A stretch of DNA of 64,000 bases from Saprospiraceae bacterium (GCA_022841745.1 JALHQW010000021.1:3292-67291), one strand, 5' to 3'. Positions 55,474 through 64,000 are shown, counted from the first letter of the stretch. The notes: generated by a model from the sequence alone, not told the origin. Made by a program: numbers and translations.

Positions 55474-56997
55474 TCAGCGAAGGAACCTATCCTTCACTAC
55501 CTGGGCATACGGCTTGTTGTTTATTTTACTCTCCAACCACGAGATGATGTCAAAGAGATCAAAGACACCGTAGGACGGCTGTCTTGACAAATCCTCGAAG
55601 TCCTGTTTCAGGGTTTCGAGGATTTGTTGCATTTCACCCTTTGAATGGGGCTTCCCTGCCTCTCGGATGAAGTTCATCATCTTCCTTTCAAACTCAGACA
55701 GCCTGTTTGACTTATTCAAATAACGATAAGTGGATCGCAGCAGACTATCAAGGAGCATAGAATTTCCTAGTTCGTAATGAATGATCAAATTCAGCACACG
55801 GGATAGGCTCTGTAAATCCTTTCTTTCTACACTACCTGCCATCAGTTTTATCCAATCATTAAGGCTTTCAAGCGCATTTTCAAAATCGCCGTTACCAAAA
55901 TATATGCAGAAATATTGTAAGTAAAAGCTGTTCTTAATAAAAAGCTGTTTATCAAATTTTTCCACGGTCTTCAAATGCCGCTTCAATTCATTGGCCCCCT
56001 CCTCAAACTCCCCTGTACTAATGCAAAGCCTGAACTTGTTCATATAGTACTGCCTATGTATTTTCAGTTCATCGTCAAGGGTAATAGGGGTCACCGTGTT
56101 CAACTTGTCCAAGGATTCCCTCACCTCCTCAACCCTGCCAAGCCTGCCGCAACTGATAATATGGTTGTTCAAGGCAGAAATATATTCAGACACATCCTCG
56201 GCCATCATCAATTCATTATGCTCCATTAAATCAAGCAGGCGCTTAGAGGAGTCATAAAAAGACTCGAAATTGGAGTTCGAGAAATAATAAATGGACAAGA
56301 TGCGATAGTAGAGGACTTTCGCATTGAAGGAACGGGCCATTGATTCGTTGGCCATCAAAGGGTTCTCCATGATTTGTGCAAAGGATTCCCTTTGGGCTTT
56401 GCTACGTGAAACGTCCTTTCTGATACCAACAAGTATATTAAAAAAAATATTTCGATAAGCCGAAATGTTGGCTTGATTCTCTAAATAGACCTGCTCTTCT
56501 GCTGTAATTCGCCCCATCTCTTTGTCCAAAAAAGCAATATCCGTCTGCGTATAAGCAATCTTCTTCTCCCATTCCAGCACCTCCACCAGCACCTTGAAGT
56601 CCTCGTACTCCGCCGCCGTCTTTTTCACCTTTGCCAAAATCGCCTTGCAGTCCTCGAAATGCGATCGCTTGAACAAGGCACGGACGCCGAGCAACTGGTT
56701 CTTCAAACGGTAGTCCACCGAGCTTTTTTCATCGAATGACTGGAGGCTGCGGATGACCAGTTCGTAGAGGTAGGATTTCAGCTCCGAGTACTTGCGGGTC
56801 TCAACGGGCTGGCCGCTATAGATGATCTTGGCTAATTGCTCGTCATCGAACCGCTCGCTGACCACGATGGCATCGAACAACTGAACGTACTTGTTGCTGT
56901 TTGCGTCCTTGCTGCTGACGTACAGCTTGAAGTACCGCCGCTCCGCACTTGTGAGCGACTTGATTAGGTCGTAGAGTCTGCTGGAAGGTGTTTTCAT
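55474..56997 (-). CDS. helical-repeat (TPR-like) cytoplasmic protein of unknown function
   Basis: A 507-residue protein made almost entirely of helices in pairs, TPR- or SEL1-like in rhythm, opening with M-K-T-P-S-S-R-L-Y-D-L-I-K-S-L-T-S-A-E-R-R-Y-F-K. Proteins with this N-terminus are widespread in Bacteroidota and remain uncharacterised. No signal or TM. The stop touches the stop of the GG-leader peptide (convergent, 0 bp). ATG 56997 is used; codons further upstream extend into non-family sequence. Confidence 0.8.
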   Translation of the reverse strand: MKTPSSRLYDLIKSLTSAERRYFKLYVSSKDANSNKYVQLFDAIVVSERFDDEQLAKIIYSGQPVETRKYSELKSYLYELVIRSLQSFDEKSSVDYRLKNQLLGVRALFKRSHFEDCKAILAKVKKTAAEYEDFKVLVEVLEWEKKIAYTQTDIAFLDKEMGRITAEEQVYLENQANISAYRNIFFNILVGIRKDVSRSKAQRESFAQIMENPLMANESMARSFNAKVLYYRILSIYYFSNSNFESFYDSSKRLLDLMEHNELMMAEDVSEYISALNNHIISCGRLGRVEEVRESLDKLNTVTPITLDDELKIHRQYYMNKFRLCISTGEFEEGANELKRHLKTVEKFDKQLFIKNSFYLQYFCIYFGNGDFENALESLNDWIKLMAGSVERKDLQSLSRVLNLIIHYELGNSMLLDSLLRSTYRYLNKSNRLSEFERKMMNFIREAGKPHSKGEMQQILETLKQDFEDLSRQPSYGVFDLFDIISWLESKINNKPYAQVVKDRFLR

Positions 56998-57202
56998 GAC
57001 GAGGTATGGAGGATCAGGAATGTGTTTAGGTTCCCTTCGGGAATGACAAATCCGATTCCCAAGGCCGAAAGTAGCAATATTGCTGCGCAAAACTATAGTT
57101 CTGCAAAAAATCAAAAACCTGATTTTTGCGCCAATTTATAAAGGCAAATTTTGCCCCTTAGGCAAAAGGCGTTTCTGCTAATTTTGCCGACAGCCAACGA
57201 CC

Positions 57203-57240
57203 TCCAATTTCCTAATTTCCTAATTTCCTAATTTCCAAAT
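57203..57240. repeat. word array before uvrC (CCTAATTT type)
   Basis: Four near-tandem copies of TTTCCTAA, ending about 13 bp before the uvrC ATG. Confidence 0.6.
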
Positions 57241-57252
57241 AGGCCACACCAC

Positions 57253-59178
57253 ATGACCACCGACGACTATAAAAAACTCCTGCCCAACTGGCCCTATGAC
57301 CCCGGGGTCTATCGTTTCCTCGACGCCGAGGACCGTGTGCTCTATGTCGGCAAGGCTAAGAACCTTAAGAACCGCCTCTCCTCTTACTTCTCCAACACCA
57401 AGGACATGGCCTACAAGACCCGTGTCATGGTGAGGCATGCCCACCGCATCGAGATGACGCTGGTGGACACCGAGGCCGATGCCCTGCTGCTCGAAAGCAC
57501 CCTCATCAAGCGGTTCCAGCCGCCGTACAACGTGATGCTGAAGGACGGCAAGAGCTATACCTACCTCTGCATCAAGAGCGAACGATTCCCACGGGTCTTC
57601 CTCACCCGCCGGGTCATTCGGGACGGCAGCACCTACTTCGGGCCCTACACCTCTAAGCAGCGGGTGGAAACCATACTGGATTTGATCAGGCAACTGTTCC
57701 CCCTGCGCACCTGTACGCTCAGCCTGACCGAGGAAAACATTGCCAAGGGCAAGTTCAAGGTCTGCCTCGAATACCATATCAAGAACTGCCAAGGCCCCTG
57801 CGAGGGCTTTGAGACGGAAGCCAATTACAACGATAAAATAGAGCAGATAAAGAACATGCTGCGGGGCAATTTCGGCCCAGTGAAGCGGCACTTCCAGCAA
57901 CTGATGGCGCACCACGCCGAGCGCATGGAGTTTGAGAAGGCCCAGCAAATAAAGGAGAAGTTGCTCGCCTTCGAGGATTACCAAGGCAAGAGCACGGTCG
58001 TGAGCACCACTATTCGGGACGTGGACGTGTTCAGCATAGCCAGCGACGAGAAGAATGCCTACGTGAATTATATCAAGGTGGTGAATGGGGCCATCATCAA
58101 CACCTGGACGCAGGAAATGGTCAAGAACCTCGACGACGATGAGGCCGACCTGCTGGCCTTCGTTGTCCCGGAAATCAGGGAGCGCTTCAACAGCATAGCT
58201 TCGGAGATAATCGTCCCAATGGAAATCCCCGTGGCCGATACCAGCGTGACCGTCACCGTGCCCAAGATTGGCGACAAGAAGAAGCTGCTGGAACTCTCGG
58301 AGAAGAACGTGCATTTTTTCCTCCTCCAAAAAAAGAAGGAAGAAGCCTCGGCCACGGGCAAGCAGACCAGTGCCGAGCGCATCCTGCGCACCCTCCAGAG
58401 CGACCTACAAATGGCCGACGTGCCGCTCCACCTCGAATGTTTCGACAACTCGAACATGCAGGGCAGCTACCCCGTGTCCTCCTGTGTGGTGTTCAAGAAC
58501 GCCAAGCCCAGCAAGGGCGACTATCGCCATTACAACGTGAAGACCGTCGTCGGCCCCAACGACTTCGCCACGATGGAGGAGGTCGTTTACCGCCGCTACA
58601 AGCGCCTGTTGGCCGAAGGCCAGCCCCTGCCCCAACTCATCATCATAGACGGTGGCAAGGGCCAACTCGGTGCCGCCGTGAAAAGTCTCGAAGCCCTCGG
58701 AATTGGCACAAATGCCCCCATTTCACGCACTGAGGCTGACACCCCCCTCTCACCCTCTCACTTCTCTCACCCTCTCACTCCTCTCACCCTCTCACACTCT
58801 GTCACGGTCGTCGGCATTGCGAAGCGCCTCGAAGAAATCTTCTTCCCCGGCGACTCGGTGCCGCTTTATATCAACAAGAAATCGGAGAGCCTGAAGCTCA
58901 TCCAACAGGCCCGCAACGAGGCGCACCGCTTCGCCATCACCTTTCACCGCAACCAACGCTCGAAGGATTTCACAAAGACAGAACTCGAAGACATTCCCGG
59001 CATCGGATCGAAGACTGCTGAGAAGCTGCTCAAGCATTTCGGTTCGGTTAAGAAGATGCGGGAGGCCAGTGCGGAGGAAATCGAAAAGGCGATTGGGAAG
59101 GGGGCGGCGAAGAAGGTGGAGGCGTATTTTCGGGCGGAGGAGGAGGGTGAAGAAGGAGGCAGTTTGGCAGTGAATTGA
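57253..59178 (+). CDS. uvrC: UvrABC excinuclease subunit C with repeat-derived insertion
   Basis: A 641-residue UvrC, the dual-incision nuclease of nucleotide excision repair. GIY-YIG domain: P-G-V-Y-R-F-L and Y-V-G-K-A-K-N-L-K-N-R (residues about 17-95); UVR (E-F-E-K-A-Q-Q-I-K-E-K near 230); RNase H-like domain (E-C-F-D-N-S-N-M-Q-G; I-D-G-G-K-G-Q-L; A-H-R-F-A); C-terminal HhH2 (I-P-G-I-G-S-K-T-A-E-K-L-L). Between K-S-L-E-A-L-G-I and V-T-V-V-G-I-A-K there is an extra stretch of about 28 residues (about 484-512), encoded by a CTCTCACC tandem array. Confidence 0.93.
   Translation: MTTDDYKKLLPNWPYDPGVYRFLDAEDRVLYVGKAKNLKNRLSSYFSNTKDMAYKTRVMVRHAHRIEMTLVDTEADALLLESTLIKRFQPPYNVMLKDGKSYTYLCIKSERFPRVFLTRRVIRDGSTYFGPYTSKQRVETILDLIRQLFPLRTCTLSLTEENIAKGKFKVCLEYHIKNCQGPCEGFETEANYNDKIEQIKNMLRGNFGPVKRHFQQLMAHHAERMEFEKAQQIKEKLLAFEDYQGKSTVVSTTIRDVDVFSIASDEKNAYVNYIKVVNGAIINTWTQEMVKNLDDDEADLLAFVVPEIRERFNSIASEIIVPMEIPVADTSVTVTVPKIGDKKKLLELSEKNVHFFLLQKKKEEASATGKQTSAERILRTLQSDLQMADVPLHLECFDNSNMQGSYPVSSCVVFKNAKPSKGDYRHYNVKTVVGPNDFATMEEVVYRRYKRLLAEGQPLPQLIIIDGGKGQLGAAVKSLEALGIGTNAPISRTEADTPLSPSHFSHPLTPLTLSHSVTVVGIAKRLEEIFFPGDSVPLYINKKSESLKLIQQARNEAHRFAITFHRNQRSKDFTKTELEDIPGIGSKTAEKLLKHFGSVKKMREASAEEIEKAIGKGAAKKVEAYFRAEEEGEEGGSLAVN
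58744..58803. repeat. CTCTCAC tandem words inside uvrC
   Basis: Seven or eight near-copies of CTCTCAC(C/T), encoding a Ser/Pro/Leu/His/Thr-rich segment, in frame with uvrC. Confidence 0.85.
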
Positions 59179-59195
59179 ACCACAGAATCGGTGGG

Positions 59196-59537
59196 CTACC
59201 CCCTCAAATCAATCTCCCAAAACTTAGCGTCCGAAGGCATGGACCTCAGGCCCTGCTCAATTTTTGAAACGAGCAGTTTCAAGGCTTTATAACGGTTGTC
59301 GTAAGTCCGAATCAATACCAATCTTAAAGGGAATTTGTCCAAGTTTTGCTGATGCTGCAGGTTTTTGTCAACCGTCAACAGGTATTCAATGCCTGCTTTG
59401 GTCATTGCTGATAAAAGTTCGCCGTTCTTTAGGCTGGCCCAGCCGAGGTCGTGAACTGTTATTACTTCATAATCTTCGGAAAAGTCTTTTTTCAGGGGAT
59501 TGGGGAGGCTTTCATCAAGCAGCAGCTTTGGTCTCAT
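59196..59537 (-). CDS. DUF5615 family PIN-like toxin
   Basis: A 113-residue PIN-like protein: L-L-L-D-E-S-L-P opening (acidic residue of the PIN site), V-H-D-L-G-W-A-S-L-K-N-G-E-L and L-T-V-D-K-N-L-Q-H-Q-Q-N-L, all DUF5615 hallmarks. The partner DUF433 gene is immediately upstream with 23-bp overlap. Expected activity is RNA cleavage; not tested. Confidence 0.88.
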   Translation of the reverse strand: MRPKLLLDESLPNPLKKDFSEDYEVITVHDLGWASLKNGELLSAMTKAGIEYLLTVDKNLQHQQNLDKFPLRLVLIRTYDNRYKALKLLVSKIEQGLRSMPSDAKFWEIDLRG

Positions 59538-59745
59538 GAGGCGTCAAGGTTATTAAGGTTTCGACCAACTCCAACAGCCCACCTACCTGCTCCTTTTTTA
59601 CCGAAGGGAAATCATGCAAAAACTCCTCAATCGTGTCGCCACCACGCAGGTAATCGAACAAGTTCTTGATGGGTACCCTGGTGCCAGCGAACACGGGTGT
59701 ACCGCTTTGCACATCGGGCGATATGGTAATGATATCGGCAATCAT
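59515..59745 (-). CDS. DUF433 family antitoxin
   Basis: A 76-residue DUF433 protein with a small winged/HTH-like fold: I-S-P-D-V-Q-S-G-T-P-V-F-A-G-T-R-V-P-I and F-L-H-D-F-P-S-V-K-K-E-Q-V. Its stop overlaps the toxin start by 23 bp. ATG 59745 is used (a TTG lies 9 bp upstream). It probably autoregulates the pair. Confidence 0.88.
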   Translation of the reverse strand: MIADIITISPDVQSGTPVFAGTRVPIKNLFDYLRGGDTIEEFLHDFPSVKKEQVGGLLELVETLITLTPHETKAAA

Positions 59746-59928
59746 AGCTCGCAATTTTCAACAAAACTACACCTTTTCAGCTTCAATTTACATGGGTTGT
59801 GTTCCGATTATCTTTGAAACCTTTTTCCCCCTCACCCAAACACCTCCCCAACGCCCACCTCAAACCCTGGCACCACTTCTGCCACGAGCCTATCGCCCTC
59901 ATTGAGCAGGGCTTTAAATAAAGGTCAC

Positions 59929-60420
59929 CTACCTCCTCTTCCCGGCCAATCTTAACAACTCGGCGTCCATCAGTTCAACCCGCTTTTTCATCAGTTCAAA
60001 CTCTTTGCGGAAGCGAGCGTTCTCGGCCCGCTCGTTGGCGGCGATTTCCCGCTCGGCCTCCAAGGCCATGCGCAGTGCCTTCAGTGCCTCCAGTAGTTCT
60101 TCGTTGCTGGTGCTGGCTGGGCTTGGTGCTTTGGGCGTTGGCATGGGGCCTTCTTCGGGGTCTCTCGCCACCGCCGACCACTCCGCTTTTTGCCTTGGGT
60201 AGCTGGGTAGGAATTCTGGTGACAGCCGCTCGCCCACCAACCGGGCAAATGGCATACCCGTCAGTTCTTCCAATTGAACGAGCACCGTTACGCCTGGGTC
60301 GCTTTCACCGCCTTCCCATTTGCTCACCAAAGACCTGCCCACGCCAAAGCGGCGGCCAAAGACTTCTTGCGTTTCTTTCCAATGCGTACGTATCACTAAG
60401 ATGTTATTGCCCAGGTACAT
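59929..60420 (-). CDS. XRE-type HTH regulator with C-terminal coiled coil
   Basis: A 163-residue protein. HTH_3-like domain at residues about 8-60 (R-R-F-G-V-G-R-S-L-V-S-K-W-E-G-G; A-R-L-V-G-E), a Pro-rich linker (P-E-E-G-P-M-P-T-P-K-A-P-S-P) and a long coiled coil (E-A-E-R-E-I-A-A-N-E-R-A-E-N to the C-terminus). It lacks a ligand or nuclease domain. ATG 60420 is used. A 14-bp perfect palindrome upstream may be its operator. The 180 bp between it and the antitoxin gene contain only C-rich debris. Confidence 0.8.
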   Translation of the reverse strand: MYLGNNILVIRTHWKETQEVFGRRFGVGRSLVSKWEGGESDPGVTVLVQLEELTGMPFARLVGERLSPEFLPSYPRQKAEWSAVARDPEEGPMPTPKAPSPASTSNEELLEALKALRMALEAEREIAANERAENARFRKEFELMKKRVELMDAELLRLAGKRR

Positions 60421-60438
60421 GGCTTCGATTTTGAAAAC

Positions 60439-60452
60439 TGCATTGCAATGCA
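60439..60452. promoter_or_regulatory. palindromic operator candidate TGCATTGCAATGCA
   Basis: Perfect 14-bp palindrome 19-32 bp upstream of the XRE regulator start, a suitable place for autorepression. The 60453-60785 interval otherwise contains no gene; a TACATTTG box at 60739-60746 serves the following plus-strand gene. Confidence 0.4.
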
Positions 60453-60785
60453 ACTATTTCCATAAAATGAGACATTTGTTGCATTTTGTGGCAATTTGTA
60501 GAATGGTTTTCCAAACCTAACCATTTTCTTAAATCAACTCAAACAAGCGGGTAACTATTGCAGAAATACAATTAAAGACGGCCCTCCTAACCGCAGCTGT
60601 GCTGCTTAAGCCTGATTTTTCCATAGCATGGCTGTAACAGGCGTCACTTTTTTAAACCAAAGGGAATGTGATGAGTAATTTTATTTCCATAAAATAAATC
60701 ATTTACCCATTTATGAAACATGATTAGGGATATTTCATTACATTTGCCACACAATTAATCATTTAGATTCACAAAACTACCCATT

Positions 60786-61232
60786 ATGCAACGATTTGTC
60801 ACACTTGCTATTATAATAGCCCTTGCATTGAAGTTGGTTTCAAACATGGAGATAAGCACCAAGAAGCGTCAAGGACTCGCCGGGGACAACTGCGGGAGCG
60901 CTACGATGTACAGCGTGAACCTTTGTATTGACAGCAAGCAATCGGTGTACTGGACGGGCCTGTGGGACGAATGCTTCAACCTTGAGACACAGACAACCTG
61001 GGCGCCAGAACTCGGTACCATTCAAATCCGCTCCAACTGGCAGTTGTGCAAAGCAGGTTTCAAATGGAATTCCGTGCAGTATCTGTGCCAAGTGCCTGAA
61101 TACACTTGGACGGTGACAACAGGACTAAGCCACTGGGTGGGTACCATTAGCTTCCAGCCGAATGAATGCCTCGCCGAGGCAGTGCCCAACTGCTACGGGA
61201 TAGTCATTTATGGAATGGGTTGCAGTTTTTGA
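60786..61232 (+). CDS. secreted Cys-containing protein of unknown function
   Basis: A 148-residue protein with an N-terminal hydrophobic signal (residues 3-17) and eight Cys spread over the mature part (D-N-C-G-S, L-C-I-D, E-C-F-N, Q-L-C-K, L-C-Q-V, E-C-L-A, N-C-Y-G, G-C-S-F), suitable for disulphides. Many Trp and Thr residues. No family recognised. There is no T9SS tail. A TACATTTG element at 60739 supports transcription of this gene. Confidence 0.6.
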   Translation: MQRFVTLAIIIALALKLVSNMEISTKKRQGLAGDNCGSATMYSVNLCIDSKQSVYWTGLWDECFNLETQTTWAPELGTIQIRSNWQLCKAGFKWNSVQYLCQVPEYTWTVTTGLSHWVGTISFQPNECLAEAVPNCYGIVIYGMGCSF

Positions 61233-61485
61233 AAGTGAGTAATCATTGGGGGCATTGAAAACCAGCAACTTGGGATGGATATCCACCAAAATTGGATGCG
61301 AAACCCCTAATTGGCACGACTCCCCAAATGCCGCATACGTATGAGAAAAGCACAAGTATGGCTATTTGCGAGTTGACGTTCTCTGCCTTTAAAATGTTTG
61401 CATGAGCACGCTCCTCTTTTTTTCATTCCCCTTATAAATTTGCCTTTCAGTTGCCAAGCCAGTAACTTGCGCCCAATTTACTGTG

Positions 61486-62553
61486 ATGCACTTTAGACAA
61501 CTGCTCGTTATAGTCCTTTTTCTTGCCATAGGCAAGCCAGTTTCAGCTCAGGTTCTCTTCCTTGGCATTCAGGGCCAAGCCCTGTTGGATACGCTCGTAA
61601 GCGTATATAAACCGTCCACTGTTTTATCTTATTCAGAAGCCCGTGATACACTTTACGGACGCATTCATAACTTGAACGACAGCGTGCAATGCGTTTACTC
61701 TGGCCAACGCCTCTACTTGCCACCCGGCGAAGACCCAACCAGTTGGCTGTTCATGAACGGCTCCAACGAGGGCATCAACTGCGAGCACACTTGGCCCCAG
61801 TCTAAAGGGGCGGCCACCGGCAACCCAGAGAGCGACATGCACCACCTGTTCCCCACACGCAGCGCCGTCAACGCAGCAAGGGACAATTTCCCCTTCGCCG
61901 AAATACCCGACGTGCAAACGACGCAATGGTATTACCTACACCAAGTGCAGGCGTACATGCCCGTTCAGGAAATTGAACTTTACAGCGAAAGGATAAACGG
62001 CAAGTTCGAGCCAAGGGAAGACCACAAGGGCAACGTGGCAAGGGCCATGTTCTATTTCTACACCATGTACCAGCAGGAGGCCGACGCCGCCGACCCCAAT
62101 TACTTCCCACTCCAACGACAGGTACTCTGCGAGTGGCATTACCTCGACCCCGCCGACAGCCTCGAAACACACCGCTCCTGGCAAATCGCCAACTACCAAG
62201 ACGGCAAGCCCAATCCCTATGTCGTGGATTGCACCCTACTTGCTCGAAGCTTTTGCCCCGATACACCGGGGGAATGCCCCATTCCCATTTCGCCCACTTA
62301 TGATGGATCGTTTACCTCGGAAAAAACCGAAGAACTGCTTATCTCGCCGAATCCCGCTTACTCGAAGAGCGTGACCATCCATGCCATCGAACCAGGCCGA
62401 TTGACCATATTGGATTCGCTTGGCAGAAAATTGATGGAGGTGCAGTGGTTGCCCGGCCAACTATTGGAAATCGGCAACCTGACACCCGGCCATTATTTCG
62501 TTGCATTGGACAAAAAATCGGGAATGGCCACAGGTCAATTCATCAAGGAATAA
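61486..62553 (+). CDS. secreted endonuclease I with T9SS type A sorting domain
   Basis: A 355-residue nuclease. Signal peptide (residues about 1-21, P-V-S-A-Q). Endonuclease_1 domain: Y-S-E-A-R-D-T-L-Y-G, C-E-H-T-W-P-Q-S and D-M-H-H-L-F-P-T (His-containing metal site), R-D-N-F-P-F. Residues about 275-355 are a Por_Secre_tail (S-P-N-P-A-Y-S, L-T-I-L-D-S-L-G-R, L-T-P-G-H-Y-F-V-A-L). It degrades extracellular nucleic acid for nutrition or matrix turnover. ATG 61486 is chosen over GTG 61483. Confidence 0.92.
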   Translation: MHFRQLLVIVLFLAIGKPVSAQVLFLGIQGQALLDTLVSVYKPSTVLSYSEARDTLYGRIHNLNDSVQCVYSGQRLYLPPGEDPTSWLFMNGSNEGINCEHTWPQSKGAATGNPESDMHHLFPTRSAVNAARDNFPFAEIPDVQTTQWYYLHQVQAYMPVQEIELYSERINGKFEPREDHKGNVARAMFYFYTMYQQEADAADPNYFPLQRQVLCEWHYLDPADSLETHRSWQIANYQDGKPNPYVVDCTLLARSFCPDTPGECPIPISPTYDGSFTSEKTEELLISPNPAYSKSVTIHAIEPGRLTILDSLGRKLMEVQWLPGQLLEIGNLTPGHYFVALDKKSGMATGQFIKE

Positions 62554-62557
62554 AGCG

Positions 62558-62595
62558 AAAAAGCCCGTGACAGGGAATCCCCGCACGGGCTTTTT
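62558..62595. terminator. bidirectional terminator endonuclease I / EF-G paralogue
   Basis: Stem AAAAAGCCCGTG/C(G)CACGGGCTTTTT with T-runs on both strands. Confidence 0.85.
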
Positions 62596-62629
62596 CATAC
62601 CTCAATACCTCATACCTTCATACCTCAAT
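62596..62629. repeat. word array (ATACCTCA type) touching the EF-G paralogue stop
   Basis: CATACCTCA, ATACCTCA, TACCTTCA, TACCTCA near-copies that run into the stop codon region at 62625-62627. Confidence 0.6.
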
Positions 62630-64000
62630 CCTCGTCCTTCTGCGTCGCCCTGTGCTCCGCAATCAGCCTTTGCTGAATATCCGGCGGTGCAGGAGCGTAC
62701 TCGGCGAACTTCCGGCTGAACTTCGCCTTGCCCTGCGAAATGGAGCGCAGCGTTGAGGAGTATTGGTACATCTCGGCCAGCGGTACACGGGCCATGATTT
62801 TCTGATAGTGGTCATCGGAATCCATGCCCATGATGATGGCCCGGCGGGTTTGCAGGTCGCCCATGATATCGCCCATCACTTCCCCGTCGCATAGGATTTC
62901 TAAATCGTAAATCGGCTCCATGATCTGTGCGCCCGCCTTTTCGAAATTGGCCCGGAAGGCTTGGATACTGGCCGTCATGAACGCCATATCGTTCGAGTCA
63001 ACCGGGTGCATCTTGCCGTCGTAAATGCTCACCCGGATGTCTTGGCAGTTGGAACCAGTGAGCGGGCCTTCCTCCATTTTTTGCAGAACGCCTTTTTTGA
63101 TGGCTCCAGAGAAACGGGCGTCAATCGAGCCACCGACGATGCACCAGTAGAAGGCCAACTGCCCACCCCAAGGTAGTTGCTCCACATCCTTCTGGCGGGT
63201 GGTAAGACCATGCGGGTCGGGCATGCCATCATGGTACGGTTCTATGCGCATGTGAACCTCGGCAAATTGGCCAGCACCGCCCGTCTGCTTCTTGTGGCGG
63301 TACACCTCGTTCGACTCCTTGGTGATGGTCTCCCGATAGGGTATCCTCGGTTTGATGAAATCCATGTTCACCCCGAACTCCTGCTCGACGCGGTGCTTCA
63401 CGAGGTCGAGGTGCAGTTGTCCCTGGCCTTCCAATATCGTCTGCTTCAAAGTGGCAGATTGGATGACCTTCAGCGTGGGGTCCTCCTCAGAAATAGAATG
63501 AAGCGCCTTCATCAATTTCTCCATATCGTTCTTGTTGGGTGGGTTCACGGCAACCTCGATGCGGGAGTTGGGGAAATGAATCGGGTCTATCTTGCGGTCA
63601 ACGCCTTTTTTGTTCAGCGTTTGGTTGGTATGCGAATTTTTCAGCTTCACCGTGCAGCCTAGGTCGCCCGCCTTCAGTTGGTCGGTGGCCTCCCGGTTCT
63701 TGCCATTGGCGAGGAAAAGCTGACCGAAGCGCTCCACCGTACGATTGTCGGCGTTGATGAGTTCGTCGCCAGCGCGCAGCACACCCGAAAACACCTTGAA
63801 GTAGGAAATGACACCCACCCGTGGTTCGTTGTGAGTCTTGAAGATGAAAATAGTGGTGTCTCCCTTGCTGTCGCAGTTGAGTTCGCCGCCGTCTTCCAAT
63901 TTTACGCTGGCCCGTTCGGCAGGCGAGGGGCACACGTCGTTGATGAAGCCCATGATGCGCCCGCTACCCATGTTCTTTGTTGCGGAGCAACAGAAGAGTG
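62625..64000 (-). CDS. elongation factor G paralogue (EF-G2-like), C-terminal 458 residues, cut by window end
   Basis: Domains II to V of an EF-G: domain II (F-K-T-H-N-E-P-R-V-G-V-I-S-Y-F-K-V-F-S-G), domain III (E-E-D-P-T-L-K-V; G-Q-G-Q-L-H-L-D), domain IV (E-T-I-T-K-E-S-N-E-V-Y-R-H-K-K-Q-T-G-G-A-G-Q-F-A) and domain V (E-P-I-Y-D-L-E-I-L; G-D-I-M-G-D-L-Q-T-R-R). The G-domain edge reads F-C-C-S-A-T-K-N-M-G-S-G where canonical EF-G has C-G-S-A-F-K-N-K-G, typical of the second, divergent EF-G copy in Bacteroidota. It might act in recycling or stress translation. The N-terminal part is outside the window. Confidence 0.85.
   Translation of the reverse strand, partial: LFCCSATKNMGSGRIMGFINDVCPSPAERASVKLEDGGELNCDSKGDTTIFIFKTHNEPRVGVISYFKVFSGVLRAGDELINADNRTVERFGQLFLANGKNREATDQLKAGDLGCTVKLKNSHTNQTLNKKGVDRKIDPIHFPNSRIEVAVNPPNKNDMEKLMKALHSISEEDPTLKVIQSATLKQTILEGQGQLHLDLVKHRVEQEFGVNMDFIKPRIPYRETITKESNEVYRHKKQTGGAGQFAEVHMRIEPYHDGMPDPHGLTTRQKDVEQLPWGGQLAFYWCIVGGSIDARFSGAIKKGVLQKMEEGPLTGSNCQDIRVSIYDGKMHPVDSNDMAFMTASIQAFRANFEKAGAQIMEPIYDLEILCDGEVMGDIMGDLQTRRAIIMGMDSDDHYQKIMARVPLAEMYQYSSTLRSISQGKAKFSRKFAEYAPAPPDIQQRLIAEHRATQKDED

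Overview
The window looks like a chromosomal segment of a Bacteroidota bacterium, most likely Saprospiria-like. The evidence is type IX secretion sorting tails, a giant SprB-type gliding/adhesion protein, TonB receptor biology, fused SecDF, promoters of the TTTG/TAnnTTTG type, almost no Shine-Dalgarno sequences, and lineage-specific families (HYC_CC_PP, DUF6064, XisH/XisI, four-helix-bundle/IVP). No rRNA, prophage, CRISPR array or intact insertion sequence was seen.

Layout: 0-1.1 kb holds a minus-strand tRNA-Ala(GGC) followed by two tandem tRNA-like copies with an altered anticodon arm, an ISAs1 transposase remnant and a 74-bp palindrome. 1.1-15.3 kb is mostly core: a DUF1080-esterase fusion, STAS + RNase Z, ClpC, infC-rpmI-rplT, SecDF, a BON-LysM protein, a 2-hydroxyacid dehydrogenase and PlsC. 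15.4-20.7 kb holds a GH78 alpha-L-rhamnosidase followed by a gene graveyard: GH78 tails, an orphan T9SS tail, another secreted-protein tail and a MITE, with one MopE-like lipoprotein in between. 20.8-29 kb holds moeA, panB, an amidohydrolase, mltG, a membrane-anchored winged-helix regulator, a BNR-like lipoprotein, xisH/xisI and a 58-codon orphan unit. 29.1-31.5 kb is a GH95 fucosidase. 31.9-38.2 kb is a bidirectional NAD-linked [NiFe] hydrogenase locus (hoxF, a hoxU-hoxY fusion, hoxH, DUF6064) interrupted by a four-helix-bundle gene. 38.4-45.3 kb holds HYC_CC_PP + TonB receptor, a PLP deaminase, an unknown membrane protein and a GH140 apiosidase-like enzyme. 45.5-54.5 kb holds the SprB-like giant and an OmpA/TSP3 protein. 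54.5-64 kb holds a MITE, a double-glycine-leader peptide, a helical-repeat protein, uvrC, a DUF433/DUF5615 toxin-antitoxin pair, an XRE regulator, a secreted Cys-rich protein, a T9SS endonuclease I and the C-terminal part of an EF-G paralogue.

The enzymes GH78, GH95 and GH140 (rhamnose, fucose, apiose) plus the DUF1080-esterase suggest scavenging of pectin/RG-II-like plant glycans, although they are dispersed and lack a SusCD pair here. HoxFUYH would couple H2 to NAD(H); no maturation genes are in the window.

The most unusual feature is at the DNA level. Many gene gaps hold short degenerate 7-8 bp word arrays, each gap using its own word, usually as two inverted arms and often touching a stop codon or lying a few bases from a start. 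They resemble cyanobacterial STRR repeats. They flank infC, sit between the hox genes (GGGTTTTC words, telomere-like and G4-capable), enclose the four-helix-bundle gene like a cassette, lie within MITE-like elements, and have entered coding sequence in uvrC and in the GH78 signal peptide.
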